A stretch of 64,000 bases of DNA from NCBI RefSeq assembly GCF_003173715.1, contig NZ_CP029550.1, forward strand, positions 3,626,501-3,690,500, written 5' to 3'. The position numbers were made by a program, and so were the translations under genes. Source of the DNA: Methylobacterium durans (lineage in GTDB: Bacteria > Pseudomonadota > Alphaproteobacteria > Rhizobiales > Beijerinckiaceae). The notes under the pieces were generated by a model. That model was given only the letters and a program-made list of their open reading frames with translations, ran no database searches and was not told where the DNA came from. Positions 39,889 through 50,787 of the stretch are shown here, in pieces; positions within the stretch are counted from its first letter, which is position 1, and the number at the start of each line of letters is the position of its first letter.

Positions 39889-40902
39889 TCAGGCGTTCGA
39901 AACCTCGACGAGGCGGGCGAGCGTGGCCCGTGCCGCCCCGCTGGCGATGGCCGCGTCGGCGCGCGCGACGCCCTCGGCGAGCGTCGAGGCGGCCCCCGCG
40001 ACCACGAGGCCGGCCCCAGCATTGAGAACGGCGATGTCCCGGTAGGCGTTGCGGGCGCCGTCGAGGACGGTGCCGAGCGCGCGGGCATTGTGGTCGGGAT
40101 CGCCCCCGCGCAGATCCTCCAGGGTCGCGAGCGGCAGCCCGACCTCGCGGGGATCGATGCGGAAGCGCGTGATGTGCCCGTCCTCCAGGGCCACTACCGC
40201 GGTCGGACCCGTCACGGTGATCTCGTCGAGCCCGTCCGAGCCGTGCACGGTCCAGACCCGGCGGCTGCCGAGGGCCGAGAGCACCTGGGTCAGCGGCTCC
40301 GCCCAGTCCGGCGTCGAGACCCCGAGAAGCTGGCGGGTGACGCCCGCCGGGTTCGAGAGGGGGCCGAGCAGGTTGAAGATGGTGCGGACCGGCAATTGCG
40401 AGCGCACGGGCGCGACGTGGCGCATGGCGCCGTGGTGCGTCTGCGCGAACATGAAGCAGAGGCCGGCCTGATCGAGGCAGCGGCCGAGGCCCTCCGGATC
40501 GAGGCCGAGCTTCACGCCGAGGGAGGCCAGCACGTCCGCGGCGCCCGAGCGCGAGGTGGCGGCCCGGTTGCCGTGCTTGGCGACCGGCACGCCGCAGGCG
40601 GCCGTGACGATCGCCGCCAGCGTCGAGACGTTGTAGCTGCCCGAATGGTCGCCGCCGGTGCCGACGATGTCGACGGCGCCCGCGACGGAGGACACCGGGA
40701 CCATCCGGGCCCGCATCGCCTCGACGGCGCCCGTGATCTCCTCGACCGTCTCGCCGCGGACTTTCAGGGCGACGAGGAAGGCCGCCGCCTGCACCGGCGT
40801 CACCTCGCCGGAGAGGAGATCGTCGAAGGCGGCGCGCGCCTCGTCGCGGCTCAAGGACTGCCCGGAAGCGGCCTTGGCCAGGGGATGCTTGAAGGATTCC
40901 AT
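39889..40902 (-). CDS. trpD: Anthranilate phosphoribosyltransferase
   Basis: Transfers phosphoribose from PRPP to anthranilate, the second tryptophan-specific step. Start ATG at 40902 gives MESFKHPLAKAASGQSLSR and 337 residues; an upstream GTG/ATG extension to 40992 carries no conserved sequence. The PRPP site is IVGTGGDHSGSYNVSTL, with HGNRAATSRSGAADVLASLG and RTIFNLLGPLSNPAGV following. It lies 61 bp after trpG and 9 bp before the chosen trpC start. Confidence 0.96.
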   Translation of the reverse strand: MESFKHPLAKAASGQSLSRDEARAAFDDLLSGEVTPVQAAAFLVALKVRGETVEEITGAVEAMRARMVPVSSVAGAVDIVGTGGDHSGSYNVSTLAAIVTAACGVPVAKHGNRAATSRSGAADVLASLGVKLGLDPEGLGRCLDQAGLCFMFAQTHHGAMRHVAPVRSQLPVRTIFNLLGPLSNPAGVTRQLLGVSTPDWAEPLTQVLSALGSRRVWTVHGSDGLDEITVTGPTAVVALEDGHITRFRIDPREVGLPLATLEDLRGGDPDHNARALGTVLDGARNAYRDIAVLNAGAGLVVAGAASTLAEGVARADAAIASGAARATLARLVEVSNA

Positions 40903-40963
40903 GCGCCGGACGCGGTCTGTCGATGCCGGCGCGCCGCGCGTCGGCGCGTCCCGGTCTGCAGCG

Positions 40964-41593
40964 TCAATGCACGTCGTTCGCGTGCTTGTCACGCTCCGCG
41001 TTCCAGGCCGCGGCTATCTCCAGGAAGTTGCGCAGGATCTGCGTCCCGTGCTGCGAGAGGATGCTCTCGGGGTGGAACTGCACGCCGTGGACCGGCCGTG
41101 TCCGGTGCTCCAGCCCCATGATCAGCCCATCGGCCTCGGCCGTCACGGCGAGATCGTCGGGGCAGCCGGCCCGATCGACGACGAGGGAGTGGTAGCGCGT
41201 GGCCTGGAGCGGCCCGTTGATGCCGCGGAAGACGCCGCCTGCCCCGTGCTCGATCGTAGAGACCTTGCCGTGCATCGGCGCGGGCGCGCGCACGACATCG
41301 CCGCCGAAGGCCTGCCCGATCGCCTGCAGGCCGAGGCAGACGCCGAAGATCGGCGTCTCGGCGGAGAGTTCGCGGATCACGTCAAGGCAGATGCCCGCCT
41401 CGTTCGGCGTGCAGGGGCCCGGCGACAGGATCACCGCGTCGGCCTTGCGCGCCCGGACCTCCGCGACGCCGAGCGCGTCGTTGCGCACCACCGAGATCGA
41501 GCCGCAGAGCGGCCCGATCAGGTGCACGAGGTTCCAGGTGAACGAATCGTAATTGTCGATCACGAGGACGTCGGATTGCGCGGCCGGCTTCAT
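40964..41593 (-). CDS. trpG: Anthranilate synthase component II (glutamine amidotransferase)
   Basis: Supplies ammonia from glutamine to TrpE; homologues can also serve as PabA in folate synthesis. With ATG 41593 the protein has 209 residues and begins MKPAAQSDVLVIDNYDSF; an ATG at 41629 would add 12 residues. The class I triad is Cys86 in FGVCLGLQAIGQAFGG and His/Glu in GVQFHPESIL. It heads the trpG-trpD-trpC-moaC-moeA transcript. A chemoreceptor gene separates it from trpE, its usual direct neighbour. Confidence 0.95.
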   Translation of the reverse strand: MKPAAQSDVLVIDNYDSFTWNLVHLIGPLCGSISVVRNDALGVAEVRARKADAVILSPGPCTPNEAGICLDVIRELSAETPIFGVCLGLQAIGQAFGGDVVRAPAPMHGKVSTIEHGAGGVFRGINGPLQATRYHSLVVDRAGCPDDLAVTAEADGLIMGLEHRTRPVHGVQFHPESILSQHGTQILRNFLEIAAAWNAERDKHANDVH

Positions 41594-41690
41594 GGCTCCG
41601 GGATTGGGGCCTGAGGCCGCGCCGGTCAAGTGTGGTCGCTGCGCGGCCTCGCGGTTGCAGCGTTATGCCCGGCGGCGATCATTTGAGCAT

Positions 41691-41702
41691 ATTGCGCGCA
41701 AT
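41691..41702. promoter_or_regulatory. Palindrome in the trpG/chemoreceptor intergenic region
   Basis: ATTGCGCGCAAT, a perfect 12-bp palindrome, in the most AT-rich stretch of this neighbourhood (about 41680-41830). It lies between divergent trpG and the chemoreceptor gene and could bind a regulator; no known box is matched. Confidence 0.35.
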
Positions 41703-41864
41703 TTAGGTTCTGACAGACAGAAGATGATCAAAAACAGACAATAAATCATGCTGCAATGCAATCAATACTGATCAGCGTGTCGGCTAATACGGAAATTTAA
41801 GCCTCTCTAAACCAACATCGTTCCAAATCGGTAGCAGGACGTTGGGGCATCAGGAGAGGCGGAC

Positions 41865-43555
41865 ATGCGGGGCTTGGACAATGTGAAGCTGTTGGGCAAG
41901 ATCGCGATCCCACTCGCCATCTCGCTGGTCGTCACGCTCGGCCTCGTCGTGTTCGCGTGGCACGCGCTCGCCGGCCTGGCCCAGCAGATCGATGGCCTCA
42001 TCGACGTCCAAGTGGCGCGGCAGGAGAACATCCTCCGCGTCGCGGCGGACGTCACGGAGACAGCGCTCCAGAACCGCAACATCATCATCGAGAGCGACTC
42101 CGGGAGGATCGCGAGCTACAAGTCGCGCCAGGACAAGGCCAAGATCTCGGCCCTCGCCGCGATGGACAAGCTGACTGCGCTCGCGAACACGCCTGAGCGC
42201 CGGGCGACGAACCAGGAAATTCGCGCGCTCATCGACGGATATTTCATCATCCTCGATCGCTCGACGGCGCTCGGCCTCAAGGGGATGACAAGGCTGCCAT
42301 GGCCGTCGCGCAGAACGAGGCCGCTCCGATCCGGCGAACCATCACCGAGCGCGTCGCCACGCGGATGGAGGCCATCGAGCGGGAACTCGCCGAATCCCGG
42401 GAGAGGGCGGAGCGGACCGCGACCCGTTCGTCCCTGCAACTCGTGGCCGCGGCGGGGGGCGGCCTCGTCGTGGTCCTCGGCCTCGCCGCCGCCATCGCGA
42501 TCGGTGCGATCGTACGTCCCCTCGGCCGCGTGACCGGAGCGATGGCTGCGCTCGCGGCCGGCGATCTCGACGTCGCCGTCGCGGGGGCCGAACGTCGGGA
42601 CGAGATCGGCGCCCTGGCCCGCGCGCTCGCCGTCTTCAGGAAGAACGCGGTCGAGGCCCGGCGCCTCGCCGCGATCCAGGCCGATGAGGATGCCGCGAAG
42701 ATGCGCCGTGCCGAGCGCCTCGACGGGCTGACCCGGGCTTTCGAGCGGGAGGCGGGCAATCTGACCGACAGCCTCACCGCGGCCGCGACCGAGATGGAGG
42801 CCACCGCCGATGCCATGACGGGCATCGCCGAGCAGACGAACCGGCAGGCGGTCGCCGTAGACGCCGCGGCCAACCAGACTTCCGGCAACGTCCAGACCGT
42901 TGCGTCCGCCACCGAGGAGCTCGCGACATCGATCCAGGAGATCACGCATCAGGTCGCCCGCTCGGCGGAGATCGCCGGCACGGCGGTCGCTGCTGCGCGC
43001 GAGACCGATGCGACGATCCACGCCCTGGCGGAGACCGCCGAGAAGATCGGGGCGGTTATCGCGATGATCTCCGACATCGCGGGTCAGACCAACCTGCTCG
43101 CCCTGAACGCGACGATCGAGGCGGCGCGAGCGGGCGAGGCTGGGCGCGGCTTCGCGGTGGTCGCGACCGAGGTGAAGGAACTCGCGGCCCAGACGAGCCG
43201 GGCGACCAGCGAGATCGCCGGGCAGATCGACGCGATTCAGGGCGCGACCCGCGGCGCCGTTGACGCGGTACGCGGCATCGGGACCACCATCGACGGCATG
43301 GCGGACATCGCGACGCAGGTCGCCGCGGCGATGGAGGAGCAGGGGGCCGCCACGCGGGAGATCGCCCGCAACGTGCAGGAGGCGGCGCGCGGCACGGAGC
43401 AGGTCACGGGCCGTATCGGCGACGTGCGGAAGGGGGCGGGGGAGACCGGCTCGGCGGCAACGCAGGTCCTGGGCGCCGCTCGCGAACTCGCGATCCACTC
43501 GGCAACCCTGGGTCAGTCAGTCCGCAGCTTCCTCGCCGACGTGAAGGCGGCCTGA
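41865..43555 (+). pseudogene. Methyl-accepting chemotaxis protein; frame broken once, probably a sequence error
   Basis: The first part starts at ATG 41865 (MRGLDNVKLLGKIAIPL) and carries a first membrane helix at about 12-33 and a four-helix-bundle-like periplasmic domain. The frame is lost at the G run 42281-42284; one added G gives [16 protein letters not shown] and a continuous frame of about 563 codons. The second part has membrane helix 2, a HAMP domain ([14 protein letters not shown]) and a signalling domain with the tip [20 protein letters not shown]. No C-terminal CheR pentapeptide is seen. It is oriented against the trp genes around it. The ligand is unknown. Confidence 0.9.
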
Positions 43556-43588
43556 TCCGAACGCGCGACGGCCATGGTGGGCCGGCCC

Positions 43589-45109
43589 CTACTGCCCGCG
43601 CTTCGCTTGGGCCGCGAAGCGGACCGCGTCCTCGGCGGCACGGAACAGGGCCTTCGCCTTGTTGACGCATTCCTGCTGCTCGGCGGCCGGATCGGAATCG
43701 TAGACGATGCCGGCTCCCGCCTGGACGTGCATCCGACCGTCCTTCACGATCGCCGTGCGGAGCACGATGCAGGTATCCATCTCGCCGCGGGCCCCGAAAT
43801 AGCCGATGCAGCCGCCGTAGGGTCCGCGCTTCTCCCGCTCCAGCTCGTCGATGATCTCCATCGCCCGCACCTTCGGCGCGCCCGACACCGTTCCGGCGGG
43901 GAATCCCGCCGCCAGCGCGTCGAGGTTGTCGCGGGCGGGGTCGATCTCGCCCTCGACATTCGAGACGATGTGCATAACCTGGCTGTAATATTCGAGGAAG
44001 AACGAGCCGGTCACGGTAACGCTGCCGATCCGCGAGACGCGTCCGACGTCGTTGCGGCCGAGGTCGAGCAGCATCAGGTGCTCGGAGCGCTCCTTCGGGT
44101 CGGCCAGGAGTTCCTCGGCGAGCGCCTTGTCCTCGGCGGGCGTGGCGCCGCGGCGGCGGGTGCCCGCGATCGGCCGGATCGTCACCTTGCCGTCCCGCAC
44201 CCGCACCAGGATCTCGGGGCTCGAGCAGACGACCTGGAAACCCTCGAAATCGAGGTAGCAGAGGAACGGCGCCGGGTTGGTCCGCCGCAGCGAGCGGTAG
44301 AGGGCGAAGGCCGGCAGCGTGAACGGCGCCTCGAAGCGCTGCGAGAGCACGACCTGGAAGATGTCGCCCGCGACGATGTACTCCTTCGCCCGAGCGACCA
44401 TCCCCGCGTAATCCGCGGGCGGGGTGTTTGAGACGGGCTCGGGCGGCGGCACGTTGCTGAGATCGGCGCGCGCCTCGATCGGAAGCGGACCTTCGAGGGC
44501 GCCGGCGACCTGCTCAAGCCGTGCCTGCGCCGCCTCGTAGGCCGCCCGGGCGGAGATCCCACCCGTAGGCCGCACCGGGCTGACGACGGTGATGAGGTCG
44601 CGCACCGCGTCGAACACCACCATCACGCGTGGGCGCACCAGCACCGCGTCCGGCACGCCGAGCGGGTCCGGGTTCGGCTCGGGCAAAGCCTCCATGGCGC
44701 GCACCATATCGTAGCCGAGATAGCCGAACAGGCCCGCCGCCATGGGCGGCAGGTCGATGCCGGCCTCCTCGCCGATCGCGCTCTCGCCGATGAGCGCGCG
44801 CAGGCTGTCGAGCGGCGCCCGGTCGTCGGGGCTGAATGCCGACAGATCCGGGCCGCGGGCGATCTCGGGCCGGCCGTCCCGGCAGCGCCAGATCAGGTCC
44901 GGATCGAGCCCGATCATCGAGTAGCGCCCGCGCACGGCGCCGCCCTCGACGGATTCCAGCAGGAAGGCCGCGCCCGCGTGACGGGCCCGGAGCTTCAGGA
45001 AGGCCGCGACCGGCGTCTCGAGGTCGGCGACCAGCGTCAGGTTGAGGAGGGCCGGGCGGCCGGCCTCGTAGCCGGCCGCGAAGGCCTCGTAGGGATCGTC
45101 GGAGGCCAT
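43589..45109 (-). CDS. trpE: Anthranilate synthase component I
   Basis: Converts chorismate and ammonia to anthranilate. The 506-residue protein has the N-terminal regulatory domain with the feedback-inhibition LLES motif (FLLESVEGG) and a C-terminal chorismate-binding domain. That domain shows RPIAGTRRRG, HLMLLDLGRNDVGRVS, FPAGTVSGAPKVRAMEIIDE and YGGCIGYFG. It is not fused to TrpG. It follows ppiD by only 7 bp, so no room exists for a leader-peptide attenuator in front of it. Confidence 0.96.
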   Translation of the reverse strand: MASDDPYEAFAAGYEAGRPALLNLTLVADLETPVAAFLKLRARHAGAAFLLESVEGGAVRGRYSMIGLDPDLIWRCRDGRPEIARGPDLSAFSPDDRAPLDSLRALIGESAIGEEAGIDLPPMAAGLFGYLGYDMVRAMEALPEPNPDPLGVPDAVLVRPRVMVVFDAVRDLITVVSPVRPTGGISARAAYEAAQARLEQVAGALEGPLPIEARADLSNVPPPEPVSNTPPADYAGMVARAKEYIVAGDIFQVVLSQRFEAPFTLPAFALYRSLRRTNPAPFLCYLDFEGFQVVCSSPEILVRVRDGKVTIRPIAGTRRRGATPAEDKALAEELLADPKERSEHLMLLDLGRNDVGRVSRIGSVTVTGSFFLEYYSQVMHIVSNVEGEIDPARDNLDALAAGFPAGTVSGAPKVRAMEIIDELEREKRGPYGGCIGYFGARGEMDTCIVLRTAIVKDGRMHVQAGAGIVYDSDPAAEQQECVNKAKALFRAAEDAVRFAAQAKRGQ

Positions 45110-45116
45110 CGCCGCC

Positions 45117-47018
45117 TCAGTACTCGCCGCCGATCGCGCGCCGGAACGCCGCTTGGTTGATGCTGACGCCGGCCTTCTTCTGGACCTCGGCGATGTACTC
45201 GCCGAGCACGTCGTCGGCGAGGGCCGTGCGGAAGTTCGACTCGATCGTCTTGTCGCTCGGGCTGCCGGGCACGTAGGCGGGCATCGTCGCCGAGGTGACC
45301 TTGAACAGGATGCGCGCCTCGCCGGACGGGGCGGAGGCGGCCTTGTCGACGTAGGTCGCGAAGATGCGGTTGATGACGTCCGCGTCGAGGTTGTCCTTCG
45401 ACTGGTTGCGGGCGAGATCCTCGACCATCTCGACGTTGACGCCGACCGAGCCTGCGACCGCCTCGAGCGTCTCGCCCTTTTCGAGGCGTTCCTGAAGTTC
45501 CCGCGCCTTCACGCCGAGGCGGTGCGTCACCTCGGCGGCCCGCCAGCCGGCGACGGCCTGCTCGCGCACCTCGTCCAGCGGCTTGTCGTGGGCGGGGTCG
45601 ATCTTGGTCACGTCGAACCAGACGTAGCCGCCGGACTTCGTGCGCAGCGGTTCGTTGTCGCCGCCGATCTCGGCGCGGAACACGGCCGGCAAGGTGGTGT
45701 CCGGATCGGGGATTCCAGCGACCGGCTGGCCGGCCGGGTCCTTGCCCTGCGCATCGATCGCCTCGGCCGCGACGAGGGGCAGACCCCGCTCCTTGGCGAT
45801 GTCGGCGAGCGGCTTCGCGTTCGCGCGCTGATCCTCGATGGCGTCGTGGGTCGCGTCGATGCCGCTGCGGGCGCGCTGCTCGGCGATGGCCTTGCGGATC
45901 TCGGGCTCGACCTCCGCCAGCGGCTTGCGGTTCTCCGGCTCGATGCCGGTGACGCGCAGCAGCACGGTGCCGAAGCGGCCCTTCACCGGCTGGCTGACCG
46001 CACCCTGCTGGAGGGCGAAGGCGGCCTCGGCCACCGCCGGATCGAACAGCTCGGCTTTCGTCAGGGTGCCGAGCGAGAGGTTCTTCGGGTCCGCGCCGCG
46101 CTCGATCGCCACCGCCTCGAAGGGCTTCTCGCCGCTCTCGATCGGCTTGCGCGCGGCCTCGGCCGCCGCCTCGTCGGGAAAGACGATCTGCTGGATGGTG
46201 CGGCGCTCGGGCGAGCCGAACCGGTCCTTCTGGGTGTCATAGACCTTGCGCACCTCCTCCTCGGTCACCGCCTCGGGCTTGGCCAGCGTGTCCGGGCTGA
46301 GGACGAGGAGGTTGGCGCTGCGCCGCTCGGGCGCCCGGAAGTTCGCCTTGTTGGCCCCGTAGTAGCCTTCGAGCTCCGCCTCGGTCGGCGCCGGGATCTC
46401 GCCCGCGACCGAGGGCGCGAGGCGCAGGTAGGCGGCGGCACGACGCTCGGTGGAATAGCGGTGCACGGCCTCCCGCATCGCCTGCGGCACGTGGATGTCG
46501 GCCGCGACGGCCTCGGCGAGCTGCAGGCGGGCGATGACCGAGCGCTGCTCGCGCACGAACAGGCCCTCGTTGAGGCCGGCGCGCTGCAGCGTCTGGTAGA
46601 ACAGCGAGGGGTCGAACTTGCCCTCGGCGTTCTGGAACGACTTCTCCTCGTGGATCGCGCGCAGCACCGCCGCATCCGGCACGGCGAGGCCGAGATCGCG
46701 GGTCTTCTGGTCGAGGGAGGCTTCCGTCACGAGCTGCGACATCACCTGCCGGTCGAGGCCGAGCGCCCGCGCCTGGTCGGGCGTCAGGTTGCGGCGCAGC
46801 TGCTGCTGATAGCGCTGGAGCTGGTTCTGGTAGGCCGCCCGCACGGCCTCGGCCGAGATCTGGGTCTTGCCCACGGTGGCGACGGTGCTGCTCGATCCGC
46901 CGCGGAAGAACTCCTCGACGCCGAAGATCGCGACGCCCGCGATCAGCAGCGTGAACACGATCGTCAGGACGATCTTGCCGAGCCAGTGCTGGCTGGCACT
47001 GCGCATGTTCTGGAGCAT
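45117..47018 (-). CDS. ppiD: Peptidylprolyl isomerase PpiD/SurA-type periplasmic chaperone
   Basis: A membrane-anchored periplasmic folding factor that handles proteins leaving the SecYEG channel. With ATG 47018 it has 633 residues and begins MLQNMRSASQHWLGK. One membrane helix lies at about 16-34 (IVLTIVFTLLIAGVAIFGV). A SurA_N-like helical domain follows (LQRYQQQLRRNLTPDQARAL), then a parvulin-like domain near 260-370 (RRTIQQIVFPDEAAAEAARK, LGTLTKAELFDPAVAEAAF), and a long C-terminal domain. Divergent from tpiA and upstream of trpE, a conserved alphaproteobacterial order. Confidence 0.92.
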   Translation of the reverse strand: MLQNMRSASQHWLGKIVLTIVFTLLIAGVAIFGVEEFFRGGSSSTVATVGKTQISAEAVRAAYQNQLQRYQQQLRRNLTPDQARALGLDRQVMSQLVTEASLDQKTRDLGLAVPDAAVLRAIHEEKSFQNAEGKFDPSLFYQTLQRAGLNEGLFVREQRSVIARLQLAEAVAADIHVPQAMREAVHRYSTERRAAAYLRLAPSVAGEIPAPTEAELEGYYGANKANFRAPERRSANLLVLSPDTLAKPEAVTEEEVRKVYDTQKDRFGSPERRTIQQIVFPDEAAAEAARKPIESGEKPFEAVAIERGADPKNLSLGTLTKAELFDPAVAEAAFALQQGAVSQPVKGRFGTVLLRVTGIEPENRKPLAEVEPEIRKAIAEQRARSGIDATHDAIEDQRANAKPLADIAKERGLPLVAAEAIDAQGKDPAGQPVAGIPDPDTTLPAVFRAEIGGDNEPLRTKSGGYVWFDVTKIDPAHDKPLDEVREQAVAGWRAAEVTHRLGVKARELQERLEKGETLEAVAGSVGVNVEMVEDLARNQSKDNLDADVINRIFATYVDKAASAPSGEARILFKVTSATMPAYVPGSPSDKTIESNFRTALADDVLGEYIAEVQKKAGVSINQAAFRRAIGGEY

Positions 47019-47143
47019 CGGACGCGGGCCTGTCTGTCGTCGTTCCCGCGCGGGCGGTGCTCGCGGCGGGCGTGCCGGTGTTGTAGAAATTGCGGTCGCC
47101 CGCGATAGACCATCCGCGAGCATCAGCAAAGGGTGCCGGCGGT

Positions 47144-47171
47144 TTGCACGCCCAAGCTTGCTCTGCTAGGC
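47144..47171 (+). promoter_or_regulatory. Putative tpiA promoter
   Basis: TTGCAC, 16 bp, CTAGGC, ending 33 bp before the tpiA start. Same layout as the elements before lepB and rpsB. Confidence 0.4.
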
Positions 47172-47204
47172 CCCGGCGGGTGTTGCGTAGCGCGAAGGAC
47201 AGCG

Positions 47205-47966
47205 ATGACACGGCAGGGACGGCGCCCTCTGGTTGCAGGCAACTGGAAGATGAACGGAACCCGCAGTTCGATTGCTGTGGTTGAATCCGTCCGTCACGGG
47301 CTGACGCCCGACCTCGCGGAGCGGATCGACCTCCTGATCTGCCCGCCCTCGACGCTGATCGCGTCCTGCGTCGCCGCGGCCGAGGGCTCCAACATCGCCA
47401 TCGGCGGCCAGAACCTTCACGCCAAGCCCAGCGGCGCCTTCACGGGGTCGATCTCGGCCGAGATGCTCGCCGACCTCGGCGCGACCTATGTGATCGTGGG
47501 CCATTCCGAGCGGCGCGCCTATCACCACGAGACGGATGACGGCGTCCACGCCAAGGCGCTCGGCGCCCGGCGGGCGGGCCTCTGCGGCATCATCTGCGTG
47601 GGCGAGACCAAGGACGAGCGCGAGGAGGGCCGCACCCTCGACATCGTGCGGGCGCAGCTCGCCATCGGCGTGCCGAAGGGGGCAACCGGGGTCGACACGG
47701 TGATCGCCTACGAGCCGGTTTGGGCGATCGGCACCGGCCTCACGCCGACGCCGGCCGACATCGCCGAGGTGCACGCGTCGCTGCGTGAGATGCTGGAGCA
47801 GCTCGTCGGCCCGGAGGCAGGTCGCATCCGCATCCTGTACGGCGGCTCCGTGAAGCCCAGCAACGCCCGCGAATTGATGTCCGTCGAGAACGTCGACGGG
47901 GCCCTCGTCGGCGGCGCGAGCCTCGTCGCCGAGGATTTCCTCGGGATCGCCGCAGCCTACGCCTGA
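47205..47966 (+). CDS. tpiA: Triosephosphate isomerase
   Basis: Interconverts dihydroxyacetone phosphate and glyceraldehyde 3-phosphate. ATG 47205 gives 253 residues beginning [18 protein letters not shown] with the substrate Lys15. The catalytic His is in [13 protein letters not shown] and the catalytic Glu in [16 protein letters not shown]. The phosphate loop is [12 protein letters not shown]. It is divergent from ppiD and followed by a hairpin and secG. Confidence 0.97.
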   Translation: MTRQGRRPLVAGNWKMNGTRSSIAVVESVRHGLTPDLAERIDLLICPPSTLIASCVAAAEGSNIAIGGQNLHAKPSGAFTGSISAEMLADLGATYVIVGHSERRAYHHETDDGVHAKALGARRAGLCGIICVGETKDEREEGRTLDIVRAQLAIGVPKGATGVDTVIAYEPVWAIGTGLTPTPADIAEVHASLREMLEQLVGPEAGRIRILYGGSVKPSNARELMSVENVDGALVGGASLVAEDFLGIAAAYA

Positions 47967-47971
47967 ACCCG

Positions 47972-47991
47972 AACCGCGCGGTTGCGCGGTT
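47972..47991 (+). terminator. Hairpin after tpiA
   Basis: Perfect 8-bp stem AACCGCGC/GCGCGGTT with a GGTT loop, 5 bp after the tpiA stop, without a T run. A possible terminator or mRNA-end stem. Confidence 0.5.
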
Positions 47992-48117
47992 GGCGACAGG
48001 TCATATCTGGTGTAATGGCCCGCGGGTTATGCGGCCGGTGTCTCGGGATGCCGGCTCCGCCTGCGTTTCCGATGCCCGTCGGGTCGCCGGGCCGCGCACG
48101 CCGCTTCTGGAATTTCG

Positions 48118-48552
48118 ATGCAGACCGTCCTGATCGTCGTACATCTTCTCATCGTGCTCGCGCTCATCGCGGTGGTGCTGCTGCAGCGCTCCGAGGGCGG
48201 CCTCGGCCTCGGCGGCGGGGGCAGCGGAGGCGTCTCCGGCTTCATGACCGGGCGCGGGCAGGCGAATGCCCTGACGCGGGCGACCGCGATCCTCGCCGCC
48301 CTGTTTTTCGCCACCAGCATGACGCTCGCCGTTCTCTCGCACCGGAGCGCGGCCCCGAAATCGATCCTGGAGGGTGCGGGAACGAGCCAGCCGGCGCCAT
48401 CGGCCCCGAACGCCGACAACCTGCTCGACACGCTCCGCCGCCAGGGCGGGAGCGAAGGCGGCACGCAGGCTCCGGCGGCGCCCGCGCCCGCGGCCCCCGC
48501 CGCACCTGCGCCGGCCCCCTCGGGTCCGCCGGACGCGCCGCAATCGCGCTGA
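48118..48552 (+). CDS. secG: Preprotein translocase subunit SecG
   Basis: A small partner of SecY and SecE that assists protein export. The 144-residue protein has two membrane helices (about 2-22 and 61-80) joined by the typical Gly-rich loop (QRSEGGLGLGGGGSGGVSG). The C-terminal tail of about 60 residues is rich in Ala and Pro (PAAPAPAAPAAPAPAPSGP), longer than in E. coli and common in alphaproteobacteria. The order tpiA-secG-pyrG is conserved. Confidence 0.94.
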   Translation: MQTVLIVVHLLIVLALIAVVLLQRSEGGLGLGGGGSGGVSGFMTGRGQANALTRATAILAALFFATSMTLAVLSHRSAAPKSILEGAGTSQPAPSAPNADNLLDTLRRQGGSEGGTQAPAAPAPAAPAAPAPAPSGPPDAPQSR

Positions 48553-48720
48553 TCGGCGGCGGGCCGCACGGTCCGGCGCCGGTGCCCGATCCTCGGATCG
48601 CCCCGGCGTCGCCTCCGAATTTCCTCGCCCCTTCAAGGCCGTAACCTCGCGTTGCGCGTTCCACAAGGATCGCGCGGCGCGAGCATTTTGCGGTTTGGCA
48701 AATCACCGAGCATTCGTTAA

Positions 48721-50361
<1,641 letters not shown>

Positions 50362-50374
50362 GGATCGCGGCGGG

Positions 50375-50773
50375 ATGGTCTCGATCTCCGGACTTCCCGC
50401 CTTCCTGGCCTATTTCGCCGCGGCGCTCGGCCTCGTCGGGCTCTATCTCGCGGTCTACCTCACCGCGACGCCCCACAGGGAGATCGCGCTCATCCGGGCC
50501 GACAACAACGCGGCCGCGATCGCCCTCGGCGCGAGCCTGATCGGCTACGCCCTGCCGCTCTCGATGGCGATCTACAACGCGCAGACGCTGCTCGACTGCA
50601 TCATCTGGGGCCTCGTCGCCCTCGTCGTGCAGATCCTGATCTACTGGCTCGTCCGGCTCCTGGTGCCGGACCTCTCGGCGCGCATCGCGCGGGGAGAGGT
50701 CGCGGGCGCCATCCTCCTCGCGGCGGCATCGATCGCCGGCGGTCTCATCGACGCCGCCGCGATGACCTACTGA
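50375..50773 (+). CDS. DUF350 (YjfL/UPF0719-like) membrane protein
   Basis: A 132-residue protein with four membrane helices arranged as two similar halves (LAYFAAALGLVGLYLAVYL, IALGASLIGYALPLSMAIY, IWGLVALVVQILIYWLV, AILLAAASIAGGLIDAAAM). This is the DUF350 layout. It is followed at 14 bp by a DUF1190 gene and then by a YjfC/YgiC-type ATP-grasp gene. The same grouping is known from the E. coli yjfI-yjfC cluster. Biochemical function is not established; an envelope role is inferred. Confidence 0.8.
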   Translation: MVSISGLPAFLAYFAAALGLVGLYLAVYLTATPHREIALIRADNNAAAIALGASLIGYALPLSMAIYNAQTLLDCIIWGLVALVVQILIYWLVRLLVPDLSARIARGEVAGAILLAAASIAGGLIDAAAMTY

Positions 50774-50787
50774 GGAGGTTCCGGGCG

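Noticed and set aside
41797-41811. CtrA-binding site before the chemoreceptor
   Set aside because: TTAA-N7-TAAA differs from TTAA-N7-TTAA by one base; too weak alone to list as a feature, so it is only mentioned in a finding.
42281-42284. Phase variation of the chemoreceptor through a G run
   Set aside because: Four bases are too few for frequent slippage, and the same one-base loss affects unrelated housekeeping genes such as cdsA.
45110-45116. Tryptophan leader-peptide attenuator before trpE
   Set aside because: Only 7 bp separate ppiD and trpE, and no Trp-rich short frame was seen before trpG either.
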